Shown: in pieces, positions 26,614 through 35,428 of the stretch | Position numbering within the stretch: position 1 is the first letter of the stretch | Layout: every line of letters begins with the position of its first letter | Assembly: GCA_013375455.1 (NCBI GenBank) | Contig: JABXJT010000016.1 | Location: 1 to 64,000, forward strand | Origin: Candidatus Helarchaeota archaeon | GTDB taxonomy: Archaea > Asgardarchaeota > Lokiarchaeia > Helarchaeales > HEL-GB-A | Direction of reading: 5' to 3' | Length of the DNA stretch: 64,000 nt | Translations under genes and position numbers: made by a program | Notes under the pieces: generated by a model | Told to the model about the DNA's origin: nothing | The model's database searches: none | Seen by the model: the letters and a program-made list of their open reading frames with translations, nothing else

Positions 26614-26760
26614 TTTTTTTCCTCAATTTTTTGGAAATTCCTTTGAATAAAAATATCAATAATGACTTAAATTTGTTATCATTAAAGAATTGTGGGGGGA
26701 AAAAGATGATTAAAATAAAGTCAGGAAAAACGATGGGTAATTTGGGGAAGCATATCAAAT

Positions 26761-27024
26761 TCATTTAATCATATTTTTGAACAATTCCCTTCCAGTTCGT
26801 GTCAATTCTATCCGATTCTTACTTTTTGTTATGCGCGAGGTATGAATTATTCCAGGTACTTCCAGTTGCATCAGGGTCTGGGATAATTTTGACTGAGAGA
26901 GGTCACTGTAATCCTTCTGTAATAGCCGAAGTAATTCAGAGTCTAATATAACGCCTTTATTCCGAACCAATGCATATAAGATTAAATTTTTTAGTGGTGT
27001 AGGATTCCAAACCGTGCCTTTCAT
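26761..27024 (-). CDS. small winged-helix DNA-binding protein
   Basis: An 87-residue protein with the helix-helix-helix-wing order of a winged helix. Helices run across PLKNLILYALVRNKG, DSELLRLLQKDYSD and SQSKLSQTLMQLEVPG, and the wing TSRITKSKNRIELTRTGREL ends in the Leu-Thr-x-x-Gly motif of PadR/MarR-like and other archaeal regulators. It is probably a dimeric transcription factor. It is encoded alone, 162 bp downstream of cdc48. Confidence 0.75.
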   Translation of the reverse strand: MKGTVWNPTPLKNLILYALVRNKGVILDSELLRLLQKDYSDLSQSKLSQTLMQLEVPGIIHTSRITKSKNRIELTRTGRELFKNMIK

Positions 27025-27154
27025 GAATTAACTAACTCCGAGATGTAGAAAATCGTTAAAAGTAAACAAAATTCTAAGAAATTTTGCTAAAATTTCTGCG
27101 ATAAAAGTCAAAAAAAATAATTGAGCTTATACTTAAAAATTTGTCCATCAATTT

Positions 27155-27178
27155 TGAGGGGGGGATGAGATCCCCTCA
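27155..27178 (-). terminator. GC-rich hairpin after cdc48
   Basis: TGAGGGG and CCCCTCA (also GGGGAT/ATCCCC with a three-base loop) form a strong stem just past the cdc48 stop on the minus strand, followed about 20 bases later by a T-run. This is a likely transcript end or mRNA-stabilising hairpin. Confidence 0.5.
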
Positions 27179-27186
27179 TTGGCTTC

Positions 27187-29433
27187 TTATCCGTAATGAG
27201 GTGATTCAATCATGGGCTTCTTCAATTTTTCCATGTGTTGTTTGTAAGCAACCTTAACTTCAGGGGGGACAGAGGGATGAATGCGCTTCAATGCTTCTTC
27301 AAAATGACGACGATAGACTTTTTTAGCCTTACGATCTTCTCTGAGAGCGAGAAGGGCAGCTTCATTACAAGCGCCTTCGATGTCGCTTCCTGCGAAATTT
27401 TTAGTTATTCTTGCAAAGTAATCTATCTCCACATCTTCAGCAAGTGGCATATCATGCGTGTAAATTTCGAAAATCATTCGTCGGCTCTCTAAATCGGGTG
27501 CACCGACATAAATAATTCGATCAAATCGCCCGACTCGGAGAAGAGCGCGATCGATGATATCAGGACGGTTAGTAGCGGCAATTACCACGACATCACGTAG
27601 GGCTTCGAGCCCATCCATTTCGGTTAGGAGTTGGCTTATTACCCGCGTTGTTACATTTGAATCATGTGTCATGCCACGCATGGGCGCGATGGCATCTATT
27701 TCATCAAAAAATACGATTGCCGGTGCAGCAGTTCTTGCTTTTCGAAAGACTTCACGAATGGCTTTTTCGGATTCCCCGACCCATTTGGAAAGCACTTCTG
27801 GGCCTTTAATTGAGATGAAATTAGCTTCACTCTCGGTAGCTATGGCGCGAGCTAACAAGGTTTTTCCACATCCTGGTGGTCCTACTAAAAGCACGCCTTT
27901 TGGTGGAGTAATGGCTAACCTTTTAAAGCTTTTGGGATCTTTCAGGGGCCATTCTACCGCTTCTCGCAGTTCTTGTTTGACATTTTCTAGACCACCTACA
28001 TCTGACCAGTGAACATTGGGAATTTCAATTAATACTTCACGTATCGCGGATGGATGAATTTCCTTTAATGCAGAGATGAAATCAGCCATGCGCACTTCGA
28101 TTTGGTCGAGTACCTCGGGTGGAATTTCCTCTTCTTCAATATTTATTTTTGGAAGATATCTTCGTAGTGCCTTCATTGCGGCTTCTCGACAAAGTGCAGC
28201 TACATCAGCTCCAACATAGCCGTGAGTAACTTCCGAGAGACTTCCGAGTTGAACATTATCCGTTAAAGGCATCCCTCGAGTATGAATTTGCAGGATCTCT
28301 TTACGTCCATTTTTATCAGGGACCCCAATTTCAATTTCGCGATCAAAGCGTCCAGGCCGTCGTAGTGCTGGATCAAGAGCATTTGGTCTATTCGTTGCTC
28401 CTATTATAACTACTCTTCCACGGCCCTTTAATCCATCCATTAGAGCCAGGAGTTGGGCAACAACTCGCCGTTCGACTTCACCCGTCACTTCTTCACGTTT
28501 TGGTGCAATCGCGTCCAATTCATCAATAAAAACGATGCTGGGTGCGTGTTTCTCAGCATCATCAAAGATGGTTCGAAGTCTTTTTTCTGATTCACCATAA
28601 AATTTGCTCATAACTTCGGGTCCATTTAAAGGTTTAAAGAATGCATCAGATTCGTTCGCGACAGCTTTTACGAGGAGCGTCTTCCCACATCCTGGAGGAC
28701 CGCGTAATAATACTCCTTTTGGAGGATCAATTCCTAATTTCTTAAATAATTCCGGATGTTTTAATGGGAGCTCAACCATCTCGCGGATCCGTTGAATTTC
28801 AGACTTTAAACCCCCAATATCTTCGTAGGTAATAACGGGAATGCCGCCTGGTATCTCTTCCTTAGGATGCTCACTTACTTTTAAAATGGTTTGCTGTTTT
28901 ACAACAACAATGCCTCGAGGCTTTGTTGAAATAATTTGAAATGGCACTTCACGAGCGATTCCAATCGGTATGTAAATGACATCTCCTTGAGTGAGAGGGT
29001 AGTTAAGGAGCTTTCGTTTTATGAAACTTTCAACATAGGGATCGCCCGATGTAATGCGTACATTTGTAGGTGCAAGAAGGATTTCGCGTGCCATTTTTTC
29101 ACGGGCTTTCTGAATACGGACTCGTTCCCCAATCGAAACGCCTGCATTCTTGCGAAGACGTCCATCCATGCGGATAGTGCCTAAATGCAGATCTTCACTA
29201 TATGCCGGCCAGACGATTGCTGCGGTGACTCTATTTTTCCCCTTGATTTTAACAATGTCTCCAGTTCGAATATTCAATTTTTTAAAGGTTCCGGAATCTA
29301 AACGAATAATGGATCGTCCAACGTCGCGTTGTTTGGCTTCAGCCACCTTTACTTCTACTTCAATACCTGGTTCCTCATCTTCCAAATCTATCAAATCCCA
29401 TTGAAGTACTTCACAGCAATAATAAAAAGTCAA
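27187..29433 (-). CDS. CDC48/p97-type AAA+ ATPase (VCP-like)
   Basis: About 748 residues. Residues 20-190 are the double-psi barrel N-domain (VGRSIIRLD). The D1 AAA module has Walker A GPPGCGKT (245-252) and Walker B DELD (304-307); the D2 module has Walker A GPPGCGKT (518-525) and Walker B DEID (577-580). Both carry arginine-finger regions ([18 protein letters not shown]). The C-terminus ends in HYG, close to the HbYX-like LYG end of eukaryotic p97. CDC48 unfolds proteins for the proteasome. No ATG fits the N-terminus: TTG at 29433 or a later TTG must be used, so the start is uncertain by about 15 codons. Confidence 0.95.
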   Translation of the reverse strand: MTFYYCCEVLQWDLIDLEDEEPGIEVEVKVAEAKQRDVGRSIIRLDSGTFKKLNIRTGDIVKIKGKNRVTAAIVWPAYSEDLHLGTIRMDGRLRKNAGVSIGERVRIQKAREKMAREILLAPTNVRITSGDPYVESFIKRKLLNYPLTQGDVIYIPIGIAREVPFQIISTKPRGIVVVKQQTILKVSEHPKEEIPGGIPVITYEDIGGLKSEIQRIREMVELPLKHPELFKKLGIDPPKGVLLRGPPGCGKTLLVKAVANESDAFFKPLNGPEVMSKFYGESEKRLRTIFDDAEKHAPSIVFIDELDAIAPKREEVTGEVERRVVAQLLALMDGLKGRGRVVIIGATNRPNALDPALRRPGRFDREIEIGVPDKNGRKEILQIHTRGMPLTDNVQLGSLSEVTHGYVGADVAALCREAAMKALRRYLPKINIEEEEIPPEVLDQIEVRMADFISALKEIHPSAIREVLIEIPNVHWSDVGGLENVKQELREAVEWPLKDPKSFKRLAITPPKGVLLVGPPGCGKTLLARAIATESEANFISIKGPEVLSKWVGESEKAIREVFRKARTAAPAIVFFDEIDAIAPMRGMTHDSNVTTRVISQLLTEMDGLEALRDVVVIAATNRPDIIDRALLRVGRFDRIIYVGAPDLESRRMIFEIYTHDMPLAEDVEIDYFARITKNFAGSDIEGACNEAALLALREDRKAKKVYRRHFEEALKRIHPSVPPEVKVAYKQHMEKLKKPMIESPHYG

Positions 29434-29497
29434 CCACTTTTTTAGAGGTTTTTGAAAATGATTTAAAGAAATAATTCTTCAGAAGGAGAGGAGAGAG

Positions 29498-29830
29498 TCA
29501 CTCTCTATCGAGCCAGAAAAATTTTTTAGGATACATTGGTCGCGTTATGCGCAATTCTTTAATGATTTGGCGGAATGCATGGGCGATCAAAGTATTATCT
29601 TGCTGGTCTTTATATTTGTTAATGAAAAATTCAAGAATTTTGATGATATTTTCAATATTACCCCCCGTATCGCAGATTACGACGCTTATGACTTCCCGAT
29701 CCCTATCCAGATGGACTTCCAAGTCATATTTTTCCGGAGGGCGTAACATAATATCTTGAAATATTTCGGTAACATCAATACCCTCTCGTAAGATAATGTG
29801 TGCCATTGTCCCTCTCATGACAAATTTCAT
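29498..29830 (-). CDS. small hypothetical protein upstream of cdc48
   Basis: A 110-residue soluble protein with mixed strands and helices (LEVHLDRDREVISVVICDTGG, then IIKILEFFINKYK). It lacks recognisable catalytic motifs, signal or membrane segments. It lies 64 bp upstream of cdc48 on the same strand and could share its transcript. I do not recognise the family. Confidence 0.62.
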   Translation of the reverse strand: MKFVMRGTMAHIILREGIDVTEIFQDIMLRPPEKYDLEVHLDRDREVISVVICDTGGNIENIIKILEFFINKYKDQQDNTLIAHAFRQIIKELRITRPMYPKKFFWLDRE

Positions 29831-29996
29831 GTTCTTTACCCATTATCATTTCTTCAATTTTTCTTCATTAACATTTAGAAAACCGCGCTATTTAGGTTTT
29901 CGTTTTTTTGTCACCCTCAACAATAAGATAAATTTTGGTGTATCTTCATTGAAAGTAATAGTAAAACATAATTAGAAATTATGGGATTGAAGCTGA

Positions 29997-31217
29997 TTGA
30001 CTAAAGAAATCCGGACCGACGTAGCCTGCATTGGAGGAGGACCTGCCTCCGCGTTTGCCGCGATGGAAATTTTAAAATCAGGAAAATTTTCCGTGGAAAT
30101 TTTTGAGGAACATGAAGAAATAGGGGTGCCCGTAAATTGTGCAGGCTTAATAAGCGTGAGCGGGTTCAAAAAATTAAAAATTAAGGTGCCAAAAGACAGC
30201 ATTCAACATAAAGTGAAAGGCTCAATTTTTTATTCGCCAGCGGGACACCGGTTTGAGGTAAGTAGGAAAAAAGTTCAAGCTTACGTTATTGATAGAGCGA
30301 AGTTCGACAAATTTTTGATCTCTAAGGTTGAGGAAATGGATGGAAAAGTTCATCTAGATGCAAAAGTAACTTCGATACTCAAAAAAGATAAGCAAGCCAT
30401 TGGTTTAATGGTGAATGAACATAATAATCAGGTAAAAGTGAAATCCAAGATTATAATAGATGGTGAAGGGGTGAGAACAAAATTTATACAGGAAATGAGG
30501 TTAAAGCCCACGTACCGGGGTTCTTTGGTGCCTGTATTACAGTATGATTTAAAAAATGTAGATGTAAATGAGGAATTCGTTCAAATTTATCTAGGAAGGA
30601 GGATTGCACCTGGATTTTTTGGGTACATAATTCCTATTTCGGATAATGAGGCCAGGGTCGCTGTCGGAAGTAAATTTGGTAAACCTGCGGATTATTTAAG
30701 ATATTTTATTTTTAAACACCCCATCGCCTCATCTAAATTGAAAAATGGGACTATATACAAGAAGGGGGGAGGATTTGTTCATCTGGGAGGACCCATTAAA
30801 AAGACCTATGCAGCAGGTTTTATGGGCGTGGGAGATTCGGTAGGGCAAGTTAAAGCCACAACGGGGGGTGGAGTTGTATTTGGGGGTTTGTGCGCTAAAG
30901 TTGCAGGGAAAATCGCCTTAGAAGCAATCGAGAGAGATGAATTTTCCGAAAAAAGTCTGAAAAAATATCAAACAGAATGGCAAAAATTATATTTAAGAGA
31001 ATTAAGACTCATGAGACTACTTAGATCCATCTTAGATTCCGTGCCAGACAAATTTCTTGATGCAGTGTTTTTATCGATTTCTAGACAAGGAATCCCAGAA
31101 TTAATTGAAGAGATCGGCGATATGGACATGCAAGGAGCATTAATTAAAAGGGTATTATTAAGTCCAAGAATTTTAAATATTGGACTATCAGTCCTATCTG
31201 GGATTTTTCTGCATTAA
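29997..31217 (+). CDS. geranylgeranyl reductase family flavoprotein
   Basis: A 406-residue FAD-dependent oxidoreductase. The N-terminal dinucleotide motif is DVACIGGGPASAFAA, followed by an acidic strand end (EIFEEH) and the family motif GVPVNCAGLIS. The second FAD contact is GVGDSVGQVKATTGGGVVFG. These are hallmarks of archaeal geranylgeranyl reductases, which saturate the isoprenoid chains of archaeal ether lipids; length is typical. The start is a TTG; no ATG is available nearby. Other members of the family reduce other isoprenoids, so the exact substrate is inferred. Confidence 0.88.
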   Translation: MTKEIRTDVACIGGGPASAFAAMEILKSGKFSVEIFEEHEEIGVPVNCAGLISVSGFKKLKIKVPKDSIQHKVKGSIFYSPAGHRFEVSRKKVQAYVIDRAKFDKFLISKVEEMDGKVHLDAKVTSILKKDKQAIGLMVNEHNNQVKVKSKIIIDGEGVRTKFIQEMRLKPTYRGSLVPVLQYDLKNVDVNEEFVQIYLGRRIAPGFFGYIIPISDNEARVAVGSKFGKPADYLRYFIFKHPIASSKLKNGTIYKKGGGFVHLGGPIKKTYAAGFMGVGDSVGQVKATTGGGVVFGGLCAKVAGKIALEAIERDEFSEKSLKKYQTEWQKLYLRELRLMRLLRSILDSVPDKFLDAVFLSISRQGIPELIEEIGDMDMQGALIKRVLLSPRILNIGLSVLSGIFLH

Positions 31218-31330
31218 AATTTCAAAGCCGAATGGAAAATTTTAAAATAACGTCAAGTATTAAGTGATCAAAATCTGAAAAATAATGCGAGAAATTATCC
31301 AGAGGTCAAATTTTCTAGAGGTCAAAAATT

Positions 31331-31504
31331 TTGTCAATTGAAACGCCCGTCTGTGCAAGTTGCGGAAGAATCATGGTTCCAAGAGAATTTGCTGTACGAT
31401 TTTCTTGTCCTAACTGTAGCAATACAACGATCTGGCGCTGTGAACGATGTCGACAGTTTTCACGCCCCTATAAGTGTTCTAAATGCGATTTCGAAGGTCC
31501 GTGA
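31331..31504 (+). CDS. small archaeal zinc-ribbon protein next to aEF-1beta
   Basis: A 57-residue protein read directly from the sequence, starting at TTG ([17 protein letters not shown]). It has eight cysteines in four CxxC pairs (CASC, CPNC, CERC, CSKC), the two-zinc-ribbon layout of the short RNA-binding zinc-ribbon protein conserved in archaea. In archaeal genomes this gene commonly precedes aEF-1beta, as it does here (27 bp gap), and is thought to act in translation. An AGAGGT ribosome site precedes the start, and an identical AGAGGTCAAA copy lies 16 bp further upstream. Alternative codon starts inside are unlikely because the first pair would be lost. Confidence 0.88.
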   Translation: MSIETPVCASCGRIMVPREFAVRFSCPNCSNTTIWRCERCRQFSRPYKCSKCDFEGP

Positions 31505-31531
31505 TGCTAAAAAATAAAAGGAGGAAAAACG

Positions 31532-31798
31532 ATGGCAGATGTAGTTGTTCAACTGAAAGTTCTCCCTGTGGGGATAGAAGTTGATTTAAATAGGTTGCAA
31601 GATCAAATAAAAGATGTTCTTCCAGGAAATGCTAGAGTTTATAAAATAATAGAAGAACCAATCGCTTATGGACTCAAATGTCTCAAGGTGACAGTTATAA
31701 TCCCTGATGCAGAAGGTGGAACAGACCCTGTAGAGAAAGCAATTTCATCAATCAACGAAGTTAGCCGTGTTGAAGTAGAACTCGTATCGCGGATGTAA
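31532..31798 (+). CDS. translation elongation factor 1-beta (archaeal)
   Basis: An 88-residue protein, the compact archaeal form of EF-1beta/EF-1B, the nucleotide exchange factor that reloads aEF-1alpha with GTP. The C-terminal strand and the segment EPIAYGLKCLKVTVIIPDAEG with a following DPVEKAISSINEV helix match the family. It has an ATG start with an AAGGAGG-type ribosome site. It follows the small zinc-ribbon gene, forming a two-gene translation unit. Confidence 0.93.
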   Translation: MADVVVQLKVLPVGIEVDLNRLQDQIKDVLPGNARVYKIIEEPIAYGLKCLKVTVIIPDAEGGTDPVEKAISSINEVSRVEVELVSRM

Positions 31799-31812
31799 GG
31801 TTTAGTAATTTT

Positions 31813-33075
31813 TTATTTCCAGAAGCTTTTAATGAACTGGTCTTCTTTTTTATCAAAATTAAAATAAGCACCAATTCTTTTTGCCATTTCAGGATTATGT
31901 TGGTATATCATGCTAAGAAAGGGTAAATATTCAGCAACTGCTTTAGAGATGCCGATTTGAAGCTTATTTCTTATTTTGGCACCAATCGATGCCATATCAC
32001 CTCGTCTGAGTTTGCTTAGATTTTGAAAGAAAAATCGGGGAAAGATAGAATAATAATTCACAAAATGATAGGGAGATTTTGTTCGTGCTAGAGAAACACC
32101 TGCAGATAATTCTAATGAAAAATATGGAAAAAGTTTCCAAATACTTTTTTCAGCTTTACGTTGGATGCGTCCCCAAATAATATCAGCATTCGATAAAGCT
32201 CGATAAGCAGCGGCAATCTCTTCAGGTTCGTGCATGTGTTCTGGAATTAGTTCATTGATTCGTTGCATGAGTAAGCCAAAGTCACGGGTGCTTAAATCAA
32301 CTTGCCAGAGAATTTTTTGAATTGTTCGAACATTTTGTTCTTTGAAAATGACTCTAAGTGCCTCAAACAACGTTTTTTCTTCATCGCGGATTTGATGGAG
32401 ATTCTCTAGGTCGTCTATTGAAAGAGAACTCTTACCTTCCGCCACGCTCTGTAAATCATTTATGGCAGCTCTCAAGTCGCCCTTTGCATTTTCACTTATT
32501 TGCATCAATACTCTGTCATCATGCTCGATATTCTCCTGTTTGCAGATTTTTTTCAAGGTTTTTGAAATCGTATTTTTCTGAATTGATTTAAATTTAACTT
32601 GCTGAACGTTCCGTTTCAATGTGGAAAATTTTTGGTCAGAAAGATCGTTTGCAGTTAATATAATAGGATTTCGTGTATCTTTAATTATTTTAATAAGTGC
32701 TCCAATACCGCCACGATCTTGCATCCCGCTTATTCCATCGACTTCGTCTACTAAAATTATAGTCCCTAAATTACCTTTAATGGATTTTTTCATTGCAGCA
32801 GTTCCGACAATACGTTTTATTTTTGCTTGATTCCTAACATCGCTTGCATTTATTTCAAATAGATCAAAATTATATTTAGTAGCTAGGACATACACTGCTG
32901 CCGTTTTTCCTGTTCCAGGGGGCCCCACAAGAACAATTGCTTTGTCTTTTGAGGTTTTTCTTCGATAACTAGCAAGAAATTCGTTGATCCTTTTTACAGC
33001 AGAAGGATTTCCAACAATCTCTCCTTCCTTTTCAGGGAAATACTTTTGGGTCCAGATTTCAGATTGAGTTGCCAT
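31813..33075 (-). CDS. replication factor C large subunit (clamp loader)
   Basis: About 420 residues from the ATG at 33075 (MATQSEIWTQKYFPE), which has GAGG upstream; a TTG five codons earlier is open. RFC box II is present, Walker A is GPPGTGKT, Walker B is ILVDEVDGI, and the segment LTANDLSDQKFSTLKR is sensor 1. Helical collar domains follow. The C-terminus (EDQFIKSFWK) is only a degenerate PCNA-interaction box. It loads the sliding clamp with the small subunits. The stop of the neighbouring small-subunit-like gene lies upstream by about 15 bp on the same strand. Confidence 0.93.
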   Translation of the reverse strand: MATQSEIWTQKYFPEKEGEIVGNPSAVKRINEFLASYRRKTSKDKAIVLVGPPGTGKTAAVYVLATKYNFDLFEINASDVRNQAKIKRIVGTAAMKKSIKGNLGTIILVDEVDGISGMQDRGGIGALIKIIKDTRNPIILTANDLSDQKFSTLKRNVQQVKFKSIQKNTISKTLKKICKQENIEHDDRVLMQISENAKGDLRAAINDLQSVAEGKSSLSIDDLENLHQIRDEEKTLFEALRVIFKEQNVRTIQKILWQVDLSTRDFGLLMQRINELIPEHMHEPEEIAAAYRALSNADIIWGRIQRKAEKSIWKLFPYFSLELSAGVSLARTKSPYHFVNYYSIFPRFFFQNLSKLRRGDMASIGAKIRNKLQIGISKAVAEYLPFLSMIYQHNPEMAKRIGAYFNFDKKEDQFIKSFWK

Positions 33076-33091
33076 AAGATCATTCCTCAAA

Positions 33092-34167
33092 TTAATTGAG
33101 ATTTAATATACCTAATTGAGCTAAAAAGGCGCTTAAATGGATCTCTTCATTTGCTCCTTGTTGAATCCGCAATTCATATTCTCCAAGTAAATCAAATAAG
33201 TGAATCTTCCATTCCTCGGGAATGGGTAATTTTATTATTGCTTGACGCATGTGATCAGTTATTTGATTCCCAATTAATCCGTATTTAACGAATAATTCAC
33301 GAAGTTTGTCTCTAGCCGCAGTGAATTCTTTACTTAAGGCGAGAGCAATCGTTTCTTTCACTTTAAAATCTATATATTGCTTTGTTACTTTATGAACCGA
33401 ATCTGCGTCGACTTCTTGCCCTTCATAAACTGAAGATACGGCTTGAAGCAGATTTATGCTCCGAATCATATTATTTTGCCCCAAATAGATAATTGATGAT
33501 AGTGCCGCGTCGTTTATTGCAATTTTTTCTGCCGACACAATATACCGGAGGATAGCGGCCGCGTTTTCCTTGGATAAGGGATTGAAATGTAAAATAACAA
33601 ATCTTGATCGAATTGGGTCGATTATTTTGGAAAGATTTTCACATACGAGACAAAATCGACAGGTACGCGTGCTTTTCTCCAGAGTTCGACGTAGGGCTTG
33701 TTGGATGTTCATAGTTAAATTATCAGCATCTTTGATAATAAGGACGCGGAAAGGGACTTCAGATAATGACCGCATCATGGGATAGTTACGAAAGATACTT
33801 TTAAATATGTAATTGAGTCCAGGAGTTCCCGAATTCTTGCGCTTATATTCCTGTTCAGCAAGATCATACCATTTTCGCTTAAATTTCATTAAATAATCTT
33901 TCGAATCATTAGCATTGATTTCTTCAACATTCAAATAAAATGATTCCTGAAATATGTCATGTAATAAACTTAATATCGTGGAGGTCCTGCCTTTAGGCGA
34001 GGAATTTTCAATTACTCTGTACCTGGGGGACCAACCAACAATAAATGGGGTAAATTCCTCTTCTTAGTAAAAGCTTTTAATTGTGGTAACTTATCATCCA
34101 TCCCAATTAGATTCCGCAACGTCATTGGGCGATATTTTTCTGTCCATATTTCACTCTCTCTAAGCAT
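33092..34167 (-). pseudogene. replication factor C small-subunit-like gene, interrupted in Walker A
   Basis: Reading from the ATG at 34167 gives MLRESEIWTEKYRP (RFC box II) and then LLLVGPPGT, where the frame runs into a TAA. Removing 26 bases (33992-34017) restores a continuous 349-codon gene reading ...GPPGT-GRTSTILSLLHD, so the Walker A lysine would be Arg and the P-loop GPPGTGRTS. The 280-residue downstream part is intact and contains IIKDADNLT in place of the DEAD Walker B, and SRF in place of SRC. An RFC small subunit with degenerate ATPase motifs recalls eukaryotic Rfc5-type or archaeal second small subunits. Either this is a true pseudogene, an intron-bearing gene, or an assembly error. 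Confidence 0.72.
33992..34017 (-). other. 26-bp insertion in RFC Walker A codons
   Basis: Read on the minus strand, the inserted bases run GAGTAATTGAAAATTCCTCG and then CCTAAA. They carry an in-frame TAA and shift the frame. With the following exon bases they make a near-perfect stem: CCTCGCC, loop TAAA, GGCAGG. A hairpin end like this is seen in single-strand transposon ends and in some RNA processing sites, but neither is proven. The exact ends are ambiguous by a few bases. Confidence 0.6.
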
Positions 34168-34303
34168 CTATTAACACCGCCACTACAATAATTTTTTATA
34201 ATGGAATAAAATAAAAACAAAACAATGAAGTTTCCATATACTTTAATCAATTAAACACTGATAGTCTTTAAAAATTGCGATTATAGATGAACCCGACCTG
34301 AAA

Positions 34304-34355
34304 ATTGTTCTCCATCGATTTTCAGAAAGCTTTTCGAGAGTCCGTAGAGAACAAT
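34304..34355 (+). repeat. 9-bp inverted repeat in a leader region
   Basis: ATTGTTCTC (34304-34312) and GAGAACAAT (34347-34355) are exact reverse complements with 34 bases between. The repeat ends 25 bases before the ATG of the next gene and just before its AGGAGG ribosome site (34363-34368). It could be a leader hairpin or an operator. Confidence 0.45.
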
Positions 34356-34379
34356 TCACATTAGGAGGCAGAACCTGAA

Positions 34380-35378
34380 ATGAGTGAAGCTAGGAAGAAC
34401 AAGTTTGAGATCGAAGCAGCCTGGATGGGGTTCATAGGTTCTCTTGTTCCTATATTCGTCTCATTTATCATGGGAGTATCATATTTATCCATTCTTACCA
34501 ATTTTCCGGGAACTCGTGAGGAATATAATAATTATTTTGGAGTTGATTTCGGAATAGACATTGTAAATTGGTTGACGAAAGCTCTGCCTTTGATTTATTG
34601 GAGCATTTTTGCTGTTGGGGTAATAGGACTTGTTTTTTCATTATATCGCACAAATATGGGAATTCGTCTGTCTGGTATTATTCTATTTTTAACTTCAATT
34701 ATAAGTATTTGTTGCCTTGTTGCTGCTCTCTCGATTCTATCCGCTCAGCAAGGAGAAATTGAGCGGTATATCGGAAAATATAATGGGGGTAGCGAACAAG
34801 ATCTTTTTACATACGGCATCCAGATTCCACATTCTCTTTTCTGGCCTGCTGTTGGCCTTTCTTGTCTCTGGTTGATTGGGTCATTCCTGATGTTAAGTGC
34901 AGCACCGATGAATGAAGCGAAATATCGCACCCGTCGAATGAAAATTCTTGCCAAAGCTGATACTGCGGAGCGAGCTGGAAGACCAAGGGAGGCTATAGAC
35001 TTATATTTCTACGCAGGCAATATTTCAATGAAACTTCGAGAAGAAGATAAAGCCTCCGAATATTATGCGAAATCTCGAGAGATTCGTGAAGTTGCAATTC
35101 AGGCCGTGTTAGAAGCAGAAGAGAAGCGAAAGCGTGAGGAATTGGCAGCTCGTAGGGGAAGGTTAGAGGAGCAGCGGCGGGAGATTCTAATGCGTGCAGA
35201 TGATGCTGAAGAGAAAGAAGATTGGGCACGTGCAGCAGTTATATATAAAGAAGCTGCATCCTTATCCGTAGATTTAGGTGAAAAGAAACTAGCAGCGCAA
35301 TTCACTGCAAAATCTAAAGAACTCCAGAAGAGAGCAAAGAAAGCTCGGAAGGAGAGAAAAGAGCCCCCTCCAGAATAA
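34380..35378 (+). CDS. four-helix membrane protein with cytoplasmic helical-repeat tail
   Basis: A 332-residue protein. Four hydrophobic helices lie at about residues 14-38, 66-88, 95-118 and 150-172. A soluble region of about 150 residues follows, with two TPR-like helical hairpins (ADTAERAGRPREAIDLYFYAG and ADDAEEKEDWARAAVIYKEA) separated by a highly charged Glu/Arg coiled coil. The tail is therefore a protein-binding scaffold facing the cytoplasm. It has an ATG start with AGGAGG eleven bases upstream, and a 9-bp inverted repeat in the leader. Family and partner are unknown. Confidence 0.72.
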   Translation: MSEARKNKFEIEAAWMGFIGSLVPIFVSFIMGVSYLSILTNFPGTREEYNNYFGVDFGIDIVNWLTKALPLIYWSIFAVGVIGLVFSLYRTNMGIRLSGIILFLTSIISICCLVAALSILSAQQGEIERYIGKYNGGSEQDLFTYGIQIPHSLFWPAVGLSCLWLIGSFLMLSAAPMNEAKYRTRRMKILAKADTAERAGRPREAIDLYFYAGNISMKLREEDKASEYYAKSREIREVAIQAVLEAEEKRKREELAARRGRLEEQRREILMRADDAEEKEDWARAAVIYKEAASLSVDLGEKKLAAQFTAKSKELQKRAKKARKERKEPPPE

Positions 35379-35428
35379 TTTCTATATTCTAATTTTTTTG
35401 GTATTTTTTTAAATGTTCAATTTAAATA

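Noticed and set aside
33992..34017. An intein in the RFC Walker A site
   Set aside because: The insertion is only 26 bp and contains a stop codon; inteins are open frames of well over 100 codons.
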